Shown one piece after another: positions 32,376 through 36,221 of a stretch of DNA of 36,221 nt. The notes beneath the pieces were generated by a model, which saw nothing but the letters and a program-made list of their open reading frames with translations, had not been told where the DNA came from and did not search any database. This DNA comes from a virus. The position numbers and the translations under genes are program-made. The stretch spans positions 1 to 36,221 of IMG/VR virus record IMGVR_UViG_3300026200_000001, one strand, 5' to 3'. Numbering within the stretch: position 1 is the stretch's first letter; the number at the start of each line of letters is the position of its first letter.

Positions 32376-33161
32376 ATGAAAATGATAACCGGCTGTAATG
32401 GATTTATTGGATCATATTTTAAGAATTTAGAAAAAAAATATATTGGTATAGAGCAAAATACTGCAATGCATATGATTGATAATTTTCCTATGTGGGAAGA
32501 TATTGATGAAATTATTCATATGGGAGCAATTTCTTCCACTACAGAAAAAGATCTTATATCATTAAATTATTATAATGTTGATCTTACTATAAGATTATTT
32601 GAAAAAGCAATCAAATATAAAATTCCTGTTAAGTATGCATCATCAGCATCTGTATATGGCAACGGTTCTTGGGGATGTCTCAACCCATTAAACTATTATG
32701 CTATAACAAAATTACAAATTGACTATTGGGTGAAAGATAATATAGATAGATTCAGTAACATACAAGGATTTCGTTTCTTTAATGTGTATGGTGCTGGTGA
32801 AGAATTTAAAGGAGAACAAGCTAGTCCTGTTAGTAAATTTACAGAACAGGCGAAGATGACTGGAAAGATTAAAATATTTGAAGGATCTAATCAAATGATT
32901 AGAGACTTTGTTTGTGTTAATGATGTAGTAGAAGTCGTAACCAATGCCAAAAATGAATCTGGTATATATGATCTAGGTAGTGGACGTTCTATAAGTTTTC
33001 AAGATGTTGCTGAAATAATTGCAGAAAAAGAAAAAGCAGAAATTGAAGTGATTCCCTTTCCGAAACATTTAGATGAAAAATATCAATTCTATACTGAATC
33101 AGATATGTATTGGTGTGATCATAATTTTATGACAGTACAAGAGTATGTCAATCTCCCTTAA
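32376..33161 (+). CDS. hldD: ADP-L-glycero-D-manno-heptose 6-epimerase (HldD-like)
   Basis: The only plus-strand gene. The product (261 residues from the ATG after AAGGAG at 32361) is an extended short-chain dehydrogenase of the HldD/RfaD type, which inverts C6 of ADP-D,D-heptose. Evidence: Rossmann TGCNGFIG (5-12), SSTTE (53-57) as in HldD, ASSASVYG (88-95), catalytic YAITK (Tyr 108, Lys 112), RFFNVYG, the Lys of EFKGEQAS (145) and LFEGS/RDFV-type KIFEGSNQMIRDFV, followed by GIYDLGSGRSISFQDVAEII. It is about 50 residues shorter than E. coli HldD (310), mostly in the loop after the first strand. A TTG three codons upstream is possible but has no spacing to the Shine-Dalgarno. It converges on, and overlaps by 14 bases, the cupin gene. 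Confidence 0.9.
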   Translation: MKMITGCNGFIGSYFKNLEKKYIGIEQNTAMHMIDNFPMWEDIDEIIHMGAISSTTEKDLISLNYYNVDLTIRLFEKAIKYKIPVKYASSASVYGNGSWGCLNPLNYYAITKLQIDYWVKDNIDRFSNIQGFRFFNVYGAGEEFKGEQASPVSKFTEQAKMTGKIKIFEGSNQMIRDFVCVNDVVEVVTNAKNESGIYDLGSGRSISFQDVAEIIAEKEKAEIEVIPFPKHLDEKYQFYTESDMYWCDHNFMTVQEYVNLP

Positions 33162-33501
33162 TTACTCTATAACTATCTTCATCAAAATGTTGAGTGGAAA
33201 ATTCAAATAACTCACTATCTTCCAAAGCAATCATCTGATGTCGTAAACCTGTTGGTACTTCAAATTTATCACCAGGATATAAATATGTTACTTTTGCTTT
33301 AGCAAAATCATCAGTAATACCATAAAGTAATTTAATAGATCCTGAATGAAGATAAAATGTTTCTGTTTTGAGTTTGTGATAATGATAGGAACATGCCTTA
33401 TCTTTAACAAAGTACAAAAGTTTTCCACAGTATAATTCTGTGTTAACGATCCACTTCTCAAATCCCCACCCTTTATTTACAAATTTAATATCTTGATTCA
33501 T
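33148..33501 (-). CDS. Cupin sugar isomerase-like protein
   Basis: A 117-residue single cupin. The metal-binding motif is YHYHKLKTETFYLHSG (about 40-55; HxH and the Glu) and the second histidine is in GLRHQM (about 85-90). KGWGFEKWIVN and YCGKLLYF before it are typical of small cupins related to mannose-6-phosphate or D-lyxose isomerases. The ATG at 33501 is preferred; two upstream in-frame ATGs at 33522 and 33516 lie within the duplicated segment described below. The role in the sugar pathway is not determined: isomerase, epimerase, or binding protein are all open. It is the last gene of the minus-strand sugar block. Confidence 0.75.
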   Translation of the reverse strand: MNQDIKFVNKGWGFEKWIVNTELYCGKLLYFVKDKACSYHYHKLKTETFYLHSGSIKLLYGITDDFAKAKVTYLYPGDKFEVPTGLRHQMIALEDSELFEFSTQHFDEDSYRVIKGD

Positions 33502-33505
33502 ACTT

Positions 33506-33627
33506 AAAGAACTCATTAGCATTAATTCCCTTGTCGTCTATGTAGTAGTCACCAGAAGGTTTTCCCAAAGAACTCATTAGCATTAATTCCCTTGTCGTCT
33601 ATGTAGTAGTCACCAGAAGGTTTTCCC
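33506..33627. repeat. Exact 61-bp tandem direct duplication
   Basis: Two identical 61-base copies, 33506-33566 and 33567-33627, back to back (plus strand each begins AAAGAACTCATTAG and ends GGTTTTCCC). The second copy encodes the last conserved residues of the HAD protein; the first holds its altered stop and the leader of the cupin gene. 61 is not a multiple of three, so the duplication shifts the frame and changes the HAD C-terminus. Confidence 0.97.
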
Positions 33628-33887
33628 ATTATTAATTCGTGGTATTTGCATCCCCATTCTTGTAATTGTTGTTCGGTTAACTCATAAAATTGTTCATATA
33701 CTTTATTGACAATATCATGATGTCTTCCCATACCTCGTGCAGTTAGATATTTTATAGTATGACCTTGATCATATAGTTCATTAATATATTCAATTCTATC
33801 CATCATAGGTACAGATAACTCATACTGTCCCATAGGACAGTTACTTATAGTTCCATCTATATCAATTACGTAAGTTTTGTATTTCAT
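33549..33887 (-). CDS. Small HAD-type phosphatase, altered C-terminus
   Basis: A 112-residue HAD-like protein of the capsule/LPS biosynthesis phosphatase kind. Motif I VIDIDGTI (7-14, nucleophile Asp 9 and Asp 11), motif II-like TARG (49-52), and the late KPSGDYYIDDKGIN (89-102) carrying the DD pair of motif IV. In the parent form (before the 61-bp duplication) the reading frame would end NEFFKYESRY; as it stands it ends NEFFGKTFW, so catalytic motifs are intact and only the last few residues differ. It is too short and lacks the DRDGVIN start of GmhB, so I do not call it the heptose-bisphosphatase. Overlaps the kinase gene by 26 bases. Confidence 0.85.
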   Translation of the reverse strand: MKYKTYVIDIDGTISNCPMGQYELSVPMMDRIEYINELYDQGHTIKYLTARGMGRHHDIVNKVYEQFYELTEQQLQEWGCKYHELIMGKPSGDYYIDDKGINANEFFGKTFW

Positions 33888-34713
33888 TTACGTCTTCTTT
33901 AGTGAGGATATATGTTCCAGGATGTTCTACTGCAATAGATGCTGCTTTATTCGCATAAGGTATTGCTTCTTCCATTGATAATGTATTCAAATAATGATAA
34001 GTTAATGCAGCAAGGAAAGTATCTCCTGCTCCAGATACATCAAAGGTAGGAACCTTGAAACCCATATAATGAATATCCTTATATATTGCTCCACGAGAAC
34101 CATGTGTTACTATTAGATTTTTATATCTACCTTTTAACTTTTTATGCTCTGTGTTGTTTATCTTTATAAAACAATCTTTCTTTGGGAGTTTAGTCTTCTT
34201 ACTGTCAATAAAGACAGGACCATCAAACCACTCAACCAATTCAAATATTTTTTCTTCTGAAAGATATCCTTTATCATAATCAGAAATAACTAATGCATCA
34301 AATGGTTGATCTAATGGATTAGCATGATGATTTGCTTTAGTGTAGCTACTAGGATAATCATCTACTGGCAACTCCCATCCAAAATCTGCTACTTCATCAT
34401 TTTCATCAAGTCTCATTAATTGTTGATTAGAACGTTTATCAACATACCTAGTCTTGATTGGTTTTAATTCATTAGTCATAATGTATACATCACAACCAAA
34501 CGACAGGAGGTTGTTCCTTACGTTCCAGGCCATCCCTTCTGTTTCTTTGGTCTCAATATACTCCATGACAGGTATAGGTGCCTCTGGACTGATCCTAGAG
34601 CACTCACCGTAGACATATCTGTCTACACAGGTTTCACCTATAACTAAAACCTTGAATTGTACGACTGGTGGAGTACTCTCCAACTCGGTCGAAGAACTTA
34701 ACTTCTTTTGCAT
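33862..34713 (-). CDS. hldE (kinase part): HldE-type D-glycero-D-manno-heptose-7-phosphate kinase
   Basis: A 283-residue PfkB-family kinase that matches the N-terminal domain of E. coli HldE: DRYVYGECSRISPEAPIPV (31-49; E. coli DRYWYGPTSRISPEAPVPV), NQQLMRLDENDE (96-107), DALVISDYDKGYL (139-151) and the catalytic SGAGDT (227-232, Asp 231). It makes heptose-1,7-bisphosphate. About 25 residues after SFG are absent relative to E. coli, and GGAANV reads EGMAWNV. The ATG at 34713 follows TAGGACGTGAAT; a GTG two codons earlier is less likely. The start overlaps the end of the nucleotidyltransferase gene by 80 bases in another frame. Confidence 0.88.
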   Translation of the reverse strand: MQKKLSSSTELESTPPVVQFKVLVIGETCVDRYVYGECSRISPEAPIPVMEYIETKETEGMAWNVRNNLLSFGCDVYIMTNELKPIKTRYVDKRSNQQLMRLDENDEVADFGWELPVDDYPSSYTKANHHANPLDQPFDALVISDYDKGYLSEEKIFELVEWFDGPVFIDSKKTKLPKKDCFIKINNTEHKKLKGRYKNLIVTHGSRGAIYKDIHYMGFKVPTFDVSGAGDTFLAALTYHYLNTLSMEEAIPYANKAASIAVEHPGTYILTKEDVNEIQNLRN

Positions 34714-35032
34714 ATTCACGTCCTACAACTTCTCCATGGAACCAATCGGATCCGACCACTAGTATATCAGGTTTAATAGATTCTATCAAGTCTTCCAATC
34801 CTTCCTTACTATCAAATGTATGAACTACATCAATATATTTGATAGATTCCAAAATAAACTTCCTATCTTCCAGTGGAAAAATAGGTCTATTTAAACCTTT
34901 GTCTCCAGTAATCTTTAGATCAGAATCAATAGCAACTATAAGATAATCACCAAGAGATTTGGCATACTGAAATAATTTAATGTGTCCTGGATGGAGCACA
35001 TCAAAACAACCATTAACAAATATTATTTTCAT
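34634..35032 (-). CDS. hldE (nucleotidyltransferase part): HldE-type heptose-1-phosphate adenylyltransferase
   Basis: A 132-residue nucleotidyltransferase matching the C-terminal domain of HldE (RfaE domain II): VNGCFDVLHPGHIKLFQYAK with the HxGH motif (14-17), YLIVAIDSD (30-38), NRPIFPLEDRKFIL (48-61), PDILVVGSDW (88-97) and the ending FFDRVGEYSTSRTI, where E. coli has NFEDGCSTTNII. It adenylates heptose-1-phosphate to ADP-heptose. The stop lies inside the kinase gene. It is coupled by ATGA to the carbamoyltransferase gene. The order (transferase then kinase) is the reverse of the fused E. coli enzyme. Confidence 0.9.
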   Translation of the reverse strand: MKIIFVNGCFDVLHPGHIKLFQYAKSLGDYLIVAIDSDLKITGDKGLNRPIFPLEDRKFILESIKYIDVVHTFDSKEGLEDLIESIKPDILVVGSDWFHGEVVGREYAKEVKFFDRVGEYSTSRTIQGFSYR

Positions 35033-36221
35033 TCGTTGGATACTTTAACTAATTTCATAATCTCTGGAAGATACATGTATTCAATATCACTATTCTTTAA
35101 AGTATCAATTGCATCTTCGATTGTCTCGACCAACGGATCTCCACCAAGATTAAAACTAGTGTTAAACAAAATAGGGACATCCGCAATTTTATCAAAGGCG
35201 TCAATAAGTTCATAGTAATTTTTATTTTGTTCTGGTGTTACAGTTTGAATACGACATGTTCCATCTACATGGATAACAGAAGGAATTTTTTCTTCAACTC
35301 CTTCTTTACATTTAACTGCATACATCATATGTGGTGTTTCTTCTCTCCCATGCAAATCAAACCATTCGTCAACATTCTCTTTTTTAATAGAACATGCAAA
35401 TGGTCTAAACCACTCACGATGCTTAACAGAATTAACATGATCTTTTCCATCTTTAATAGTAGGATCAAATAAAATAGAACGATTGCCCAAAGCACGAGGA
35501 CCACCCTCAGAACGACCCTGTAAGATAGTTACAATATTACCCTCACGAATAAGAGCAGCAACAGCATCAGGTGTTGTATCAGTAACATCACAACCTTCTA
35601 AATCATTCTCATAAGTGGTGGGATCATACTGTGGACCATAGTAAACAGATGCTTGTTTTTTGGGTACTTCATTTTCAGTAAGTTTATTATAAACCCAATA
35701 TGCTCCACCGATAGATGTACCACCATCATGTGAAATAGGTTCACAATAGATGTTTAGATCTGGGAAGCGTTCCCAATACTTATAGTTTGCTACACAGTTA
35801 AGACCATAACCACCAGAAATACAAATATTCTTTTCGCCCGTCAATTCAACTGCTTTCTCAATCAAGTGACACATACGATCAGATGATTGTTCTTGGATCT
35901 TGTATGCTAGATCTTTTTGTACCTGAGTATATTCACCTTCAGCGTGGTGTTTAACGTCTTCCTTGAGAATAGGATATCTATGAACATTAATTTGAGCAGC
36001 ATTAGGATAAGTTGGAACAACTAAATCCCTATTACCCCAACCAGCTTCATTAAAAAATGATGGCAATTCATCATTGGGTTTTCCATATGGAGCAAGACCC
36101 ATAAGCTTACCTGCTTCGATAGCAGGGAATCCACAATACTGTGTTACTGCTTCATACATTTTAGTATGACCAGGATATTCTGTAAGGAATATATTATCAT
36201 CAAAATCTCTCATTCCAACTG
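35029..36221 (-). CDS. Carbamoyltransferase (NodU/CmcH family), 5' end off the window
   Basis: The C-terminal 397 or so codons of an O-carbamoyltransferase; the frame is open past the Met at 36213, so the N-terminal part (family usual length 550-600) lies beyond the edge. Visible: GKLMGLAPYGKP (about 35-46 from the Met), ISGGYGLNCVANYKYWE (Carbam_trans_N type), EPISHDGGTSIGGAYW, then the C-terminal domain EGGPRALGNRSILFDP (about 237-252), HREWFRPFA and NTSFNLGGDPLVET. The substrate of this family is a sugar hydroxyl or a small molecule, with carbamoyl phosphate as donor. Directly upstream of, and coupled to, the ADP-heptose genes. Confidence 0.93.
   Translation of the reverse strand, partial: VGMRDFDDNIFLTEYPGHTKMYEAVTQYCGFPAIEAGKLMGLAPYGKPNDELPSFFNEAGWGNRDLVVPTYPNAAQINVHRYPILKEDVKHHAEGEYTQVQKDLAYKIQEQSSDRMCHLIEKAVELTGEKNICISGGYGLNCVANYKYWERFPDLNIYCEPISHDGGTSIGGAYWVYNKLTENEVPKKQASVYYGPQYDPTTYENDLEGCDVTDTTPDAVAALIREGNIVTILQGRSEGGPRALGNRSILFDPTIKDGKDHVNSVKHREWFRPFACSIKKENVDEWFDLHGREETPHMMYAVKCKEGVEEKIPSVIHVDGTCRIQTVTPEQNKNYYELIDAFDKIADVPILFNTSFNLGGDPLVETIEDAIDTLKNSDIEYMYLPEIMKLVKVSNE

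Noticed and set aside
33516-33522. Upstream ATGs for the cupin gene (MLMSSLS extension)
   Set aside because: They lie in the duplicated segment; the ATG at 33501 is where the conserved cupin sequence begins and needs no duplication.
33549-33887. HAD protein as GmhB (heptose bisphosphatase)
   Set aside because: It is 112 residues, lacks DRDGVIN and the GmhB cap/zinc loop; it fits small capsule-type HAD phosphatases instead.
34714-34719. GTG start for the kinase two codons before ATG
   Set aside because: AGGA is correctly spaced for the ATG at 34713 and the extra two residues add nothing conserved.
100-35472. Many plus-strand open frames over the minus-strand genes
   Set aside because: They are antisense to well-identified genes, lack ribosome-binding sites and family features; only the HldD gene is convincing on the plus strand.
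1-36221. tRNA genes, CRISPR arrays, insertion sequences or inteins
   Set aside because: Gaps are too short for tRNAs (largest about 100 bases), no spaced repeats or transposase are visible, and gp17, gp20 and the helicases are of normal length without inserted elements.

Overview
The window is the core of a T4-like myovirus genome of the marine cyanophage type (a close relative such as a pelagimyophage cannot be excluded). The evidence is gene content and order: a T4 replication/recombination block (gp45, gp44, gp46, gp47, gp55, UvsW, UvsY) followed by a T4 head/neck/tail block (gp23, gp22, gp21, gp20, gp19, gp18, gp17, gp16, gp15, gp14, gp13). Interspersed are small genes typical of marine T4-like phages (2OG-Fe(II) oxygenase, DUF3310, Sm-like protein, DUF3110-like protein). 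The DNA is AT-rich and genes are packed with ATGA, TGATG or TAATG stop/start overlaps. No photosynthesis gene or tRNA is visible, so the host cannot be fixed from this window.

Layout, reading the minus strand from right to left. (1) 36221-33148 is a sugar-nucleotide block: carbamoyltransferase (cut by the window edge), HldE-type nucleotidyltransferase, HldE-type kinase, small HAD phosphatase and cupin. It converges with the only plus-strand gene, an HldD-type ADP-heptose 6-epimerase (32376-33161). (2) 32290-25994 holds a tail-fibre-like protein and a 1714-residue modular virion protein. (3) 25981-11823 is the virion assembly block: neck gp13/14/15, terminase gp16/gp17, sheath gp18, tube gp19, portal gp20, core/protease gp21/22, capsid gp23, ending in a strong UUCG terminator. 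(4) 11756-8603 has a small repeat protein, gp3-like tail completion protein, UvsY, UvsW and an Sm-like protein. (5) 8505-5019 is gp55, gp47, a DUF3110-like protein and gp46 behind a perfect sigma70-type promoter. (6) 4960-2207 has small genes, DUF3310, gp45, a YkgJ-type Cys-cluster protein and gp44 behind an extended -10 promoter. (7) 2197-1 has a second Sm-like protein, an oxygenase, small ORFs, a Dam-type methylase and two small genes at the edge.

How it works together: early genes carry host-type TTGACA/TATAAT or TGnTATAAT promoters. The structural genes carry T4-type late boxes (TATAAATA or one-off variants) ahead of gp22, gp20, gp18 and the tail-fibre-like gene; these would be read by gp55, encoded here, with gp45 as the sliding-clamp activator. 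The least ordinary content is the split ADP-heptose pathway next to a carbamoyltransferase, an exact 61-bp tandem duplication at the HAD/cupin junction, repeated modules inserted into conserved neck and sheath proteins, a coiled-coil/one-TM protein inside the terminase cluster, and a possibly leaderless late transcript.
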